NCBI GenBank assembly: GCA_023406225.1
Contig: JAEXWS010000185.1
Location: forward strand, 1 to 14,307
Direction of reading: 5' to 3'
Length of the DNA stretch: 14,307 bases
Source of the DNA: Bacillota bacterium
GTDB taxonomy: Bacteria > Bacillota > Clostridia > Oscillospirales > Oscillospiraceae
Under the pieces are notes generated by a model. That model had not been told where the DNA came from, did not search any database, and worked only from the letters and a program-made list of their open reading frames with translations. This document shows, one piece after another, positions 14,259 to 14,307 of this stretch. Position 1 is the stretch's first letter. Each line of letters starts with the position of its first letter. Made by a program: the position numbers and the translations under genes.

Positions 14259-14271
14259 ACCCACCAGACAC

Positions 14272-14307
14272 GCGGCTGTAGTTCATCGGTAGAACGGCAG
14301 CTTCCCA
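14272..14307 (+). tRNA. tRNA-Gly (anticodon CCC), 3' half beyond the window
   Basis: First 36 bases of a tRNA: acceptor arm GCGGCTG (14272-14278), TA, D stem GTTC/GAAC (14281-14284 and 14292-14295) with loop ATCGGTA, G26, anticodon stem GCAGC (14297-14301), then loop TTCCCA. Position 33 is T, so the anticodon at 14304-14306 is CCC and position 37 is A, reading GGG glycine codons. The remainder (anticodon 3' arm, T arm, acceptor) is cut off by the window. Confidence 0.88.

Overview
The window looks like ordinary chromosome from a GC-rich Gram-positive bacterium, most likely a Clostridia member of the Oscillospiraceae type (Flavonifractor/Pseudoflavonifractor/Lawsonibacter-like). This is inferred from three things. 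The gene order recJ-relA-dtd-MBL hydrolase-hemZ is a Firmicutes/Clostridia arrangement. There is an SLH-domain surface protein and a small clostridial-type P-loop protein. The GC content is high, yet the promoters are clear sigma-A type. The taxonomic name rests on recall, not on a search.

Layout. Positions 1-9111 read as one long minus-strand cluster, from a promoter near 9159-9187: recJ (DHH exonuclease), relA/spoT (bifunctional ppGpp enzyme), a 355-bp non-coding gap packed with hairpins, dtd (D-aminoacyl-tRNA deacylase), a glyoxalase II-like metallo-hydrolase, hemZ-type radical SAM enzyme, a uridine-kinase-like nucleoside kinase, a small zinc-ribbon protein, and purine nucleoside phosphorylase cut by the window edge. 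Most junctions are tight (1-base overlap to 39 bases), so translational coupling is likely. The themes are stress signalling, DNA repair, translation quality control and nucleoside salvage.

A divergent plus-strand gene (9321-10835) encodes a secreted protein with three SLH repeats and a GH18-like barrel whose catalytic glutamate position holds proline. It converges on a minus-strand 136-residue P-loop protein of unknown function (10917-11327), with two strong hairpin terminators between them. Further minus-strand genes are pgi (glucose-6-phosphate isomerase, 11585-12919, own promoter and terminator) and a DacF-type D-Ala-D-Ala carboxypeptidase (13032-14153). The right edge holds the first half of a plus-strand tRNA-Gly(CCC) with its own promoter.

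I found no mobile element, phage gene, CRISPR array or defence locus, and no clearly novel system. The parts most worth a second look are the hairpin array between relA and dtd (4514-4813), the GH18-like domain lacking its catalytic acid, and the uncharacterised P-loop protein. Long open frames antisense to the genes are products of GC-rich codon usage.
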